Source: Nocardia anaemiae NBRC 100462
GTDB lineage: Bacteria > Actinomycetota > Actinomycetes > Mycobacteriales > Mycobacteriaceae
DNA: 64,000 nucleotides
Assembly (NCBI RefSeq): GCF_001612725.1
Contig: NZ_BDAZ01000029.1
Span: forward strand, 62,001 to 126,000
Direction of reading: 5' to 3'
The position numbers were made by a program, and so were the translations under genes. Positions 16,149 to 24,181 of the stretch are shown here, piece by piece. The notes beneath the pieces were generated by a model that did no database searches, was not told the DNA's origin, and saw only the letters and a program-made list of their open reading frames with translations. Position 1 is the first letter of the stretch. Each line of letters begins with the position of its first letter.

Positions 16149-17123
16149 CTAATGCCTACGTAAACCGCTGGCCAATGTCTCGAGCCCGCGGCTCAACCAT
16201 GCCTGCGTACTGCGCCGGTGCGCACGGTCATCGAACTCGCCGTGTGCGCCGAAGTCGGGTCCACCGGACCGGTCGACCGGCTCCCAGAGATTGTCGGCCC
16301 GTGCGTCGGCATCGGCGTCGGTCTGTTGCGAGTCGTAGCCGGTGCGGGCCAGATATCGGTCGAGCAGGCTGGGTGCGAGCCGTTGTGCGAGCAGGGTTCC
16401 GGTGGTGCTCGCGCCGACCCAATACTCTTTGCGCTCAGGATGTTTCGCGGCGAAGGCGATCGAGCGCGCGATGATCTCGGGTTGGTAGATCGGCGGCACC
16501 GGCTGTGGCCGCTTCGGCAGGCGCGACAGCACCCAGGAGAATTGTGGCGTATTCACCGCGGGCGCCTGCACCAGCGTGATGTGCACATTGCTGCCCTCGT
16601 GCATCAGCTCTACCCGCACCGATTCGGTGAACCCGTTGATCGCGTGTTTAGCCGCGCAATACGCCGACTGCAGTGGAATCGAGCGGGCACCGAGCGCCGA
16701 GCCGACCTGCACGACAGCGCCGCGATCGCGCGCCCGCATGCGCGAGAGCGCGGCCATGGTGCCGTGCACGGTGCCGAGATAGGTGACTTCGGTGACCCGC
16801 CGAAACTCCGCGGCCGCGATCTGCTCGAACGGGGCGAATACCGAGGTGAAGGCCGAGTTGACCCAGACATCGATCGGCCCGAGCACCTCCTCGGTCCGGG
16901 TCGCCGCGGCCTCGACCGCCGCGTAGTCCGCGACATCGACCGGAATCGTCAGCGGCTCACCACCCGCGGCGCGCACATCATCGGCCGCGGCCGCGAGCCC
17001 GGCATCGCCGCGGGCGAGCAGTGCGACTTTGCAACCGCTCGAAGCGAATTCGCGCGCGGTCGCGCGACCGATGCCCGCACTCGCCCCGGTGATCACGACT
17101 ACTCGGGGTTCGAAACTCATCAC
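16149..17123 (-). CDS. Short-chain dehydrogenase/reductase (SDR) with C-terminal extension
   Basis: 324 residues. The first ~250 are a classical SDR: TGASAGIG nucleotide loop, a GxxPIDVWVNSA strand (NSA replacing the usual NNA), a serine in VGSALGA, and the catalytic YCAAK. The last ~75 residues (from about RYLARTGYDSQQ) are an extra, charged region, as in membrane-associated actinobacterial SDRs. Residue choice after the second strand cannot settle NAD versus NADP. It is six bases downstream of the GH15 gene and co-transcribed with it. Substrate unknown. Confidence 0.88.
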   Translation of the reverse strand: MMSFEPRVVVITGASAGIGRATAREFASSGCKVALLARGDAGLAAAADDVRAAGGEPLTIPVDVADYAAVEAAATRTEEVLGPIDVWVNSAFTSVFAPFEQIAAAEFRRVTEVTYLGTVHGTMAALSRMRARDRGAVVQVGSALGARSIPLQSAYCAAKHAINGFTESVRVELMHEGSNVHITLVQAPAVNTPQFSWVLSRLPKRPQPVPPIYQPEIIARSIAFAAKHPERKEYWVGASTTGTLLAQRLAPSLLDRYLARTGYDSQQTDADADARADNLWEPVDRSGGPDFGAHGEFDDRAHRRSTQAWLSRGLETLASGLRRH

Positions 17124-17129
17124 AACTCC

Positions 17130-18890
17130 TTACTCGTGGTCGGCGCCGAATCGGGGGAGCAGGACCGAGGATTCGAACAGCATCGCGTGCACAAAGGCCT
17201 GCGGCATATTGCCGCGCAGCTGCCGCTGCCGGACATCGAATTCCTCGGCGAACAATCCGGGCGTACCGCAGGCCGCGCGATTGCGCTCGAAGTAGCGTGC
17301 CGCCGAAACCGGGTGTCCCAGTTGGGCTGCGGCGATTGCCATGATGAATCCGCAGAACAGGAATGCGCCCTCGTTCGTCTCCAGCGGCTGCTCGTCGTGG
17401 GCATAGCGATAAACGTAGTAATCCGTGCACAATTCGCGCTCGACGGCCCGATAGGTGGCCAGGCTGCGCGGATCGTCGGCGGGTACACCGCCACGGATTG
17501 CGGGGAGCAGCAGGGCCGCGTCGACACCCGCCGCATCGGGGGCCTGCTGCCACGCACCGCTGGGATGCACGCTGGTGCGGGCGGTTTCGGCCATGATGGT
17601 ATCGGCCAGCGCGGTACAGAACACCGGATCGGCACCGGTGTCGGCAATGGCGGCAACCGCGCGTAGGCCGCTGACGCAGGCCAGCCGGGAATGGGTCCAG
17701 TGCCGGTTCTCGATTTCCCAGATGCCCGCATCCGGTCGACGCCAGCGTTCGGCGACCGCGGCGACCGCCACCGCGATCGCCTTGCGGCTGTCCTCGGTGA
17801 GCCGGTCGTGCCGCGCGCCCGCGGCGAACAGCAGCAGTGCCTCGCCGAATACATCGAGTTGCGACTGCTCGCGCACCCGGTTGCCGACAACGGTACGACC
17901 GCCCGGATAGCCGGGTAGGTCCAGATTTCTCGGCTCCGGGATGGGTCCGCCGGTGACCGTGCACGCGGGCAATACCTGGGGCCCATCGGTGAGCAGTCGT
18001 TCGGCCACGAACTGTAACGCATTGTCCAACAACGGATGTGGGCCGTCGGCGGCCACGGCCTGACCGGCGAAACATTGGTCGCGGATCCACACGTAGCGGT
18101 AGTCGTAGTTCTCGCCGCGGTCCGCGCGTTCGGGCAGGCTCGTGGTGGCCGCGGCGACCATGCCGTTGGTGGAACTGGTCATACCGCGCATGACCGCGTA
18201 GGCCTGAACGGTGTCGCGGGGCGCGGCGCAGGGGCCCAGTTTCGGCACCTGACGTTGCCAAGCCGATTCGGTCTGCGCCCATGCCGCATGCGGATCGGGT
18301 GGTTCGTCGGGCAATGCGATATCGGACAATTCGAGGACGAGATCGTGAATCTCGCCTTGCCGCAGCGTTATCCGATCGGTCCACCCGCGGTCGTCGCGGA
18401 CCGACGCGGACGCGCCACCCGTCCAACGCAGTGCGAGGTCACCGACTCGCGCGAGCCATACCCCGTCATCTGTGCGGTGTAGGTCTCGTGCCTTCGCTGC
18501 ACCGAACTGCCCGGCGGGCCGCAGCACCACCTCGACCTCGGCATCGCCGTGCACCGCGACGATCCGGCGCAGCACAACGACCCGATGCGGATCACCGGGA
18601 AAGGCCAGCGCCTCCCGGCATTCGACCACCGACGAGCCGACCAGCCAGTGCGAATTCCAGATCAACGTGCCCGTCTGGTAGTACCCGCCCCACACCAGAC
18701 GCCCGGACGGCGTCACCGAATACACGCCGTCGCCGCCGACCAGCCCGGCGAAAACCGCGTCGCTGTGCCAGCGCGGTGCGCACATCCATGCGAAGTCACC
18801 GTGTGGACCGACCAGCACACCGCGCTCGCCGTCCCCGAGGAACGCGTATTCGCGCAGTACATGCGGCCGGGTGATATTTTCGGCCGTCAC
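17130..18890 (-). CDS. Glycoside hydrolase family 15 (glucoamylase/trehalase-like)
   Basis: 586 residues. GH15 hallmarks include the N-terminal beta-sandwich (residues 1 to ~240), a WIRDQCF-type segment (NYDYRYVWIRD) lining the (alpha/alpha)6 barrel, and GIWEI with the general-acid glutamate. In mycobacteria a GH15 protein of this size is the phosphate-dependent trehalase. Bacterial glucoamylases and glucodextranases share the fold, so trehalase is my favoured but unproven reading. No signal peptide is visible, which favours an intracellular trehalose or maltooligosaccharide substrate. The ATG at 18890 overlaps the UdgX stop by 4 bases. Confidence 0.9.
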   Translation of the reverse strand: MTAENITRPHVLREYAFLGDGERGVLVGPHGDFAWMCAPRWHSDAVFAGLVGGDGVYSVTPSGRLVWGGYYQTGTLIWNSHWLVGSSVVECREALAFPGDPHRVVVLRRIVAVHGDAEVEVVLRPAGQFGAAKARDLHRTDDGVWLARVGDLALRWTGGASASVRDDRGWTDRITLRQGEIHDLVLELSDIALPDEPPDPHAAWAQTESAWQRQVPKLGPCAAPRDTVQAYAVMRGMTSSTNGMVAAATTSLPERADRGENYDYRYVWIRDQCFAGQAVAADGPHPLLDNALQFVAERLLTDGPQVLPACTVTGGPIPEPRNLDLPGYPGGRTVVGNRVREQSQLDVFGEALLLFAAGARHDRLTEDSRKAIAVAVAAVAERWRRPDAGIWEIENRHWTHSRLACVSGLRAVAAIADTGADPVFCTALADTIMAETARTSVHPSGAWQQAPDAAGVDAALLLPAIRGGVPADDPRSLATYRAVERELCTDYYVYRYAHDEQPLETNEGAFLFCGFIMAIAAAQLGHPVSAARYFERNRAACGTPGLFAEEFDVRQRQLRGNMPQAFVHAMLFESSVLLPRFGADHE

Positions 18891-19513
18891 ATCGGTCGTA
18901 TACCACCGCAGACCGTTCGCAACCTTTTCAAGTCCGCGACGAATGCGGTATAGGCCTCGTCGCGATCGGGAGCACGCAGCACCGACGATGGATGCACGGT
19001 CGCGATCACCGCGTAATCCGGCATCGTTATGACCTCACCGCGCCGCTCGGAGACCTTGAAGGAGGGACCGAGCACGGCCTTCGCGGCGATAGCGCCCAGA
19101 CAAACCACCAGTTGTGGTTCGATGACCCGCAACTCGGCCTCGAGCCAGGCCGAACAGGCGACGATTTCGGTGCGTCCGGGTTGCTTGTGGATGCGGCGCT
19201 TACCGCGCTCCTCGAATTTGAAGTGCTTGACCGCATTGGTCACATAGATCCGGTCGCGATCGATTCCGACCTCGGCGATCGCACGGTCGAGCAACCGCCC
19301 GGCGGGGCCGACGAACGGGTGTCCCCGCACGTCCTCCTGGTCGCCGGGCTGCTCACCGATCATGACCACGTCGGCGTCTTCCGGACCTTCCCCGAAAACC
19401 GTCTGGGTGGCGTGCCGGTAGAGATCGCAGCCATGGCAGCCGCACGAGGCCTGCCGTAACTCGGCCAGGCTCGCGTGCGGCGGCACGAATTCCGCGGCGC
19501 CCGGCACGGCCAT
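18887..19513 (-). CDS. udgX: UdgX-type uracil-DNA glycosylase
   Basis: 208 residues. Cysteines near the N-terminus (CGCHGC) and Cys120 fit the Fe-S cluster ligands of family 4/5-like uracil-DNA glycosylases. GEQPGDQED (52-60) is the uracil-binding motif 1 and TVHPSSVLR the motif 2. The loop GKRRIH at 104-109 is diagnostic for UdgX: in the Mycobacterium smegmatis enzyme His109 bonds covalently to the abasic sugar after uracil removal, and here the histidine is also residue 109. The enzyme therefore should trap uracil-containing single-stranded DNA as a stable protein-DNA adduct. It is embedded between a plasmid-stabilisation-like gene and GH15 with a 4-base overlap. Confidence 0.93.
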   Translation of the reverse strand: MAVPGAAEFVPPHASLAELRQASCGCHGCDLYRHATQTVFGEGPEDADVVMIGEQPGDQEDVRGHPFVGPAGRLLDRAIAEVGIDRDRIYVTNAVKHFKFEERGKRRIHKQPGRTEIVACSAWLEAELRVIEPQLVVCLGAIAAKAVLGPSFKVSERRGEVITMPDYAVIATVHPSSVLRAPDRDEAYTAFVADLKRLRTVCGGIRPM

Positions 19514-19517
19514 ATCC

Positions 19518-19847
19518 TCAGCCCTTCCCCAATGCTCGCTCGAGCTGACCCTTGTTCATCTTCGAGCGGCCCTTGATATTGCGCTGTCTGGCTTCGTTGT
19601 ACAGCTGGTCACGGGTCGGGCCCTTCGGACCGCTGCGCCCCGAGCGCTGTCCGCCGCGCTGCTGTGGCGACTTGTCCTTTATCGAGGTACGGCTGGCGGT
19701 CTTGGTCTGCCCGGCTTGGGCGCGATTCTTATTGACCGTCCGAGCGGCGATTTCCTTGGCCCGCTTCTGGCTCGCGCCCCGGTCTTCTGCCGAGTCCTTG
19801 ATGTGCTCGTACTGCCGTTCCTGTTTATTGCTCCATTCCTTTGGCAT
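19518..19847 (-). CDS. Plasmid-stabilisation / Rho-N-like small basic protein
   Basis: 109 residues, very basic, first gene of the leftward run. The N-terminus (WSNKQERQYEHIKDSAEDRGASQKRAKEIAARTVNKNRAQAG) is typical of actinobacterial proteins annotated as plasmid stabilisation proteins. The C-terminal ~35 residues (TRDQLYNEARQRNIKGRSKMNKGQLERALGKG) form a Rho-N/SAP-like helical motif that binds nucleic acid. A role in DNA or RNA binding during stress is a reasonable inference. There is no toxin partner, so the plasmid name should not be read literally. Confidence 0.8.
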   Translation of the reverse strand: MPKEWSNKQERQYEHIKDSAEDRGASQKRAKEIAARTVNKNRAQAGQTKTASRTSIKDKSPQQRGGQRSGRSGPKGPTRDQLYNEARQRNIKGRSKMNKGQLERALGKG

Positions 19848-19948
19848 GTCACACCTCCTGCTCGTCGAGTACCCCGGCTCGCCGCGCGAAACCAGGACCG
19901 AAGCGTGGGCTCGATCGGGGGCGGGATCAGCGTCGATATGCTGGCCGG

Positions 19949-21205
19949 GTGAAGGTGGTTCCTGGCACGTTGGTGACCGTCGCCGATGATCTGGACGCGG
20001 TGACGACGGTCGGGCACGAGGACGATCCGGCCGATGCCGGGTTGACTAACGCGGATGTCACCGCACTGTGGGCCTCGGTGCGGGCGTGGTACCGGATGGG
20101 GACGACGCCCGCGATTCAGACCTGTCTGCGGCGCAACGGGAAGATCGTGCTGAATCGGGCGATCGGGCACGGCTGGGGGAATGCGCCGAAGGACGGCCCG
20201 GATGCGGAGCGAGTGCTCGCGACGCCGGACACGCTGTTCTGCGGGTTCTCCACGGCCAAGGGCGTGTCGGCGACGCTGATGTTCATGCTGATCGAGCAGG
20301 GTGCGTTCGCGCTGAATGATCCGGTGTGCGAATACATTCCCGAGTTCGCGGCGCACGGCAAGGATGCGATCACCATCGGCGATGTGCTGTCGCATTCGGC
20401 GGGTGTGCCGTTCATTACGCCGCCGTACAAGGGCGTCGAGTTGGTGCTGGACGAGGAGTTGGCCGTGCGGGGCTTGGCCGATCTGGTGCCGAGTTGGCGG
20501 CCGGGTCGATTCCGGGTCTATCACGCATTGACCAGTGGCTTGATCCAGCGACTGCTGGTGCAGCGGGCCACCGGGAAGCGGATGCGCGAACATCTCGCCG
20601 AACAGGTGCTCGAGCCATTGGGCTTCCGCTGGACCAACTTCGGAGTCCGTCCCGAGGATGTCGACAAGGTCGTGCCCAGTGTGAAGACCGGCCCGCCGCC
20701 GTCCCGAATGTCGATGCTTTTGGCACGCAAGGCGCTGGGTGGTCGGATGGACGGTGCGACCGCCCGTTCCGCGAATCGGGATTTCCTGACCGCCGAACTG
20801 CCGTCGGGCAATATCGTCACCACGGCCTACGAACTGTCTCGTTTCTACGAAATCCTCACTCGCGGTGGTGAACTCGACGGCGTGCGGATCATCGAGCCGG
20901 ACACCCTGCGCGCGGCGATCCGGCCCGCGCCCCGCATGCCCGGTCTGGCCGGACGGGTGAGCCGCGCGGGCTTCGAACTCGGCGCTCGCCGCTCGAAGTT
21001 CGGGCGAAATACCCAGTCGCATTTCGGCCGCAGCGGCCTGACAACCCAATACGGCTGGGCCGACCCCACCCGCGGACTCTCCGGCGCGATCCTCACCAGT
21101 GGCAAGGCCACCACCGATACCGAACGTCCCTGGGCCCTGGTCGCCCAGATTTCCAACACCATCAGCCAACTCCCGCCCGCCGATCGGCTGTTCGACACCG
21201 ACTGA
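19949..21205 (+). CDS. Serine beta-lactamase-like hydrolase/esterase (class C fold)
   Basis: 418 residues from GTG 19949. The SxxK motif is STAK at residues 101-104 (FCGFSTAKGVSATL), with a tyrosine motif in RVYHALTSG and a Gly-rich segment near the C-terminus. These are the features of class C beta-lactamase/EstB-type esterases, in which Ser101 is acylated and Lys104 and the Tyr act as bases. There is no signal peptide, so it is more likely an intracellular esterase or transacylase than a true beta-lactamase. The gene is divergent from the plasmid-stabilisation gene (101-bp gap) and convergent with the FAD/Fe-S gene, 1 base apart. Confidence 0.88.
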   Translation: MKVVPGTLVTVADDLDAVTTVGHEDDPADAGLTNADVTALWASVRAWYRMGTTPAIQTCLRRNGKIVLNRAIGHGWGNAPKDGPDAERVLATPDTLFCGFSTAKGVSATLMFMLIEQGAFALNDPVCEYIPEFAAHGKDAITIGDVLSHSAGVPFITPPYKGVELVLDEELAVRGLADLVPSWRPGRFRVYHALTSGLIQRLLVQRATGKRMREHLAEQVLEPLGFRWTNFGVRPEDVDKVVPSVKTGPPPSRMSMLLARKALGGRMDGATARSANRDFLTAELPSGNIVTTAYELSRFYEILTRGGELDGVRIIEPDTLRAAIRPAPRMPGLAGRVSRAGFELGARRSKFGRNTQSHFGRSGLTTQYGWADPTRGLSGAILTSGKATTDTERPWALVAQISNTISQLPPADRLFDTD

Positions 21206-21206
21206 T

Positions 21207-24056
21207 TCACCCGCGGCGCAGCGCCTCGGCGAGGACCTGTGCCGCGTGCCGAGGTCGGGCTTGTGGATCCAGGTGTTCGATTTGGGTTCGGCAGCTGAAT
21301 CCGTCTGCCAGCACGAGTGTCTCGGGGTCGCGTTTGCGAATGGTCGGCATCAGTTTGTCCTCGGCGCAGGCCACCGAGACGTCGTAGTGGCCGCGTTCGA
21401 AGCCGAAGTTTCCGGCCAGGCCGCAGCATCCGGCATCGAGTACTTCGACGTCGAGTCCCGTTGCGGTCAACAGCCTTTGGTCGGCCTCGTAGTGCAGGAC
21501 CGCGTGCTGGTGGCAGTGCGGCTGGACCATGGCGTGCGCGTCGAGGCGCGGCGGTTCCCAGTCGTCGGCTTGTTCGGTGAGGATTTCGCCGAGGGTGCGG
21601 ACCTGATTCGCCAGGCGGTGGGCGTCTTCGTCGCCGGGCAGCAGTTCGGGCAGATCGGCGCGGAAGACGGCGGCGCAGCTGGGTTCGAGCACGACGATGG
21701 GGGTGCTCGAGCGCAGCTGGGGTTCGAGCTGACGCAGGGTGCGGCGCAGCACTCGTTTCGCGGTGGGTAATTGGCCGGTGGAGATCCAGGTCAGTCCGCA
21801 ACAGACTGTGCGGCTGGGTATTTCGATCTCGAATCCGGCCGCCTCCAATACGGTCACCGCGGCTTCGGCTATTTCGGGAGCAAAGTTATTGGTGAAGGTG
21901 TCGGGCCACAGCAGCACTCGGCCGCGATGGCCGCGCTCGTCCGGTGTGCGGCGGGCGAACTTCTCGGTGAAGCGCTCGCGGGCGAAGCGCGGCAGTTCCC
22001 GGCGCGGGTCGACGCCGCCCAGACGTTTGAGCAGCCCACCCGGGCCCCGGCTCTGCGCCAGCGCATTGGCCGGTGCGGATACGGCGGTGGCGAGCCGGGC
22101 CCACAGCGGGATCCAGCCCATCGAGTAGTGCGCCATCGGCCGGACGCGGTGTTCGTAGTGGTGGGACAGGAATTCGGCCTTGTAGGTGGCCATATCGACA
22201 TCGACCGGGCAGTCGCTGCGGCAGCCCTTGCAGGCCAGGCACAGATCGAGCGCATCGCGCACCTCGGTGGAGCGCCAGCCATCGGTGATCACCTCACCCT
22301 GGAGCATTTCGAACAGCAGTCGCGCGCGACCGCGGGTGGAGTGTTCCTCCTCCCTGGTCGCCCGGTAGCTCGGGCACATCACCCCGCCCTCGTGACCGCG
22401 GCACTTGCCGACGCCGACACAGCGCGCGGCGGCCACGCTGAACCGGTGGTCGTCCTCCGGGAAAGTGAAGTGCGTCACCGGATTCCACGGTCGATAGTCC
22501 GCACCTTGGCGCAGATCCTGATCCAGTGGTCGCGGGTGTACCACCTTGCCGGGATTCATCCGATTGCGTGGATCGAACAGATGCTTGACCGCGCCGAATG
22601 CCTCGACGACCCGGTCGCCGAACATGATCGGCAGCAGTTCGCCGCGCGACTGTCCGTCGCCGTGTTCACCGGACAGCGATCCGCCGTACCGCGCTACCAG
22701 CTGTGCGCTCTGCTCGGCGAAGCTGCGGTACCTGGAAATGCCTTCCGCGCTACGGAGATCGAACGGTATACGGGTGTGCACGCAGCCGTGGCCGAAGTGG
22801 CCGTACAGCGAGGACGACTGGTAATCGAAATCGGTGAGCAGACTTTCGAAGTCGCGCAGATAGTCGCCGAGCCGGTCGGGCGGGACCGCGGCATCCTCCC
22901 AACCCTCATGGGTTTCCGGACTGTCGGGCGGAAAGGCGGTGGCACCGAGGCCCGCTTCCCTGGCCGTCCAGATCTCCGCCTCGCGCGCGGGGTCATCGAT
23001 CATTGTCGAGGTCGCACCGGTTTCCATGGTCACTTCCTCGACCATCGCCTGCGCGCGACGGTCGGCTTCGTCCTGGTCGGCGCCTTCGAATTGGGCCATC
23101 AGCCAACCGTTTCCGTCCGGCAGCTGTGCGATAGCACCCGCGGCCAGATGTTCGATATGTTCCAGTTGGACCAGTCGGTGGTCCACGCCTTCCAGGGCGG
23201 TCGGGTTGTGCCGCAAGACGATCGGCACCGCATCGGCGGCATCGTAGATATCGGGGTAACCGAGTACGGTCAGCGCCACCGCCTTCGGGCGCTGCACGAG
23301 TTCGATTTCGGCGCGCAGCACCGTCACCAGCGTGGACTCACTGCCGACGAGCAGTTTCGCGAGATCGAAGCCATGCTCCGGCAGGAGCGAATCGAGGTTG
23401 TAGCCCGACACCCGGCGCGGAATATCGGGATAGTGCGTGCGGATATCCGGCGCGTACTCATCGCGGATCCGCCGCAGGCCGTCCAGCAGTTCGGGAAACT
23501 CATCCTGGGAATCCGCGCCGACCCAACCGCGCAAACCGTCGTAGGTCAGGATTTCCAGCCGCCGCACCGAATCGACCATCTTCCCGTACGCCTGCGCCGT
23601 CGATCCGCAGGAGTTGTTGCCGATCATCCCGCCGATCGTGCAGCTGACATGCGTCGCGGGTTTCGGGCCGACCATCAGGTCGAACCGCGCCAACTGCGCA
23701 TTGAGCGGGTCGAGTGCGATGCCCGGTTCCACGATCGCGGTGCGGGCCGCCGTATCGACCGAGATCAGCCGATCGCAGTATTTGCTCCAATCCAGCACCA
23801 CGGCCGCATTGCAGCATTGACCGGCCAGACTGGTGCCGCCGCCGCGCGAGAGCACCGGCATGTCGTGCTCGCGGCACACCGCGATGGCGGCGGCGGCATC
23901 CTCGGGTGTGCGCGGCACTACCACGCCGAGCGGCACCGCACGGTAGTTCGAGGCATCAGTGGAGTATGTGGCCCGGGATCCGGGATCGAAGCGCACTTCC
24001 CCGGCAACCTGCTCGGTGAGTTCGGCCGCGAGTCGCGTCAGCGGGAGATCAATCAT
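21207..24056 (-). CDS. FAD-binding and Fe-S D-lactate/glycolate dehydrogenase-type oxidoreductase
   Basis: 949 residues. An N-terminal FAD-binding type 4 domain (SRGGGTSLAGQCCN, then the long PALEGVDH-like region) and a C-terminal lobe (HFGHGCVHTRIPFDLR) match the GlcD/Dld fold. The chain then continues into two cysteine clusters for 4Fe-4S centres (CVGVGKCRGHEGGVMCPSYR and CLACKGCRSDCPVDV) and a CCG-domain pair (CCGLTWI and CCGLAGNFGFE). This single-chain architecture is used by quinone-linked D-lactate or D-2-hydroxyglutarate dehydrogenases (YdiJ type). It would oxidise a 2-hydroxy acid at the membrane face and pass electrons to quinone. The ATG at 24056 has AGGAGGGG upstream; an extension to 24131 lacks one. 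It is divergent from the PoxB-like gene. Confidence 0.9.
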   Translation of the reverse strand: MIDLPLTRLAAELTEQVAGEVRFDPGSRATYSTDASNYRAVPLGVVVPRTPEDAAAAIAVCREHDMPVLSRGGGTSLAGQCCNAAVVLDWSKYCDRLISVDTAARTAIVEPGIALDPLNAQLARFDLMVGPKPATHVSCTIGGMIGNNSCGSTAQAYGKMVDSVRRLEILTYDGLRGWVGADSQDEFPELLDGLRRIRDEYAPDIRTHYPDIPRRVSGYNLDSLLPEHGFDLAKLLVGSESTLVTVLRAEIELVQRPKAVALTVLGYPDIYDAADAVPIVLRHNPTALEGVDHRLVQLEHIEHLAAGAIAQLPDGNGWLMAQFEGADQDEADRRAQAMVEEVTMETGATSTMIDDPAREAEIWTAREAGLGATAFPPDSPETHEGWEDAAVPPDRLGDYLRDFESLLTDFDYQSSSLYGHFGHGCVHTRIPFDLRSAEGISRYRSFAEQSAQLVARYGGSLSGEHGDGQSRGELLPIMFGDRVVEAFGAVKHLFDPRNRMNPGKVVHPRPLDQDLRQGADYRPWNPVTHFTFPEDDHRFSVAAARCVGVGKCRGHEGGVMCPSYRATREEEHSTRGRARLLFEMLQGEVITDGWRSTEVRDALDLCLACKGCRSDCPVDVDMATYKAEFLSHHYEHRVRPMAHYSMGWIPLWARLATAVSAPANALAQSRGPGGLLKRLGGVDPRRELPRFARERFTEKFARRTPDERGHRGRVLLWPDTFTNNFAPEIAEAAVTVLEAAGFEIEIPSRTVCCGLTWISTGQLPTAKRVLRRTLRQLEPQLRSSTPIVVLEPSCAAVFRADLPELLPGDEDAHRLANQVRTLGEILTEQADDWEPPRLDAHAMVQPHCHQHAVLHYEADQRLLTATGLDVEVLDAGCCGLAGNFGFERGHYDVSVACAEDKLMPTIRKRDPETLVLADGFSCRTQIEHLDPQARPRHAAQVLAEALRRG

Positions 24057-24181
24057 TCGGCACCCCTCCTGTCTCGGCACAGAGCGGCTACCCACTTCGG
24101 TGCGCGGCACACCCGCTGATTGCCTGCCCATTCGCTGGGTATGACCGGTCTGACCAACCCGGATACCGAACAGGAGTCCTC

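Noticed and set aside
19518..19847. Plasmid or mobile-element marker
   Set aside because: The plasmid stabilisation label is a family name; there are no replication, integrase or transposase genes nearby.
21771..24119. Long rightward open frame (782 codons) opposite the FAD/Fe-S gene
   Set aside because: Antisense shadow; no ribosome-binding site, and the minus-strand product has FAD and Fe-S motifs.
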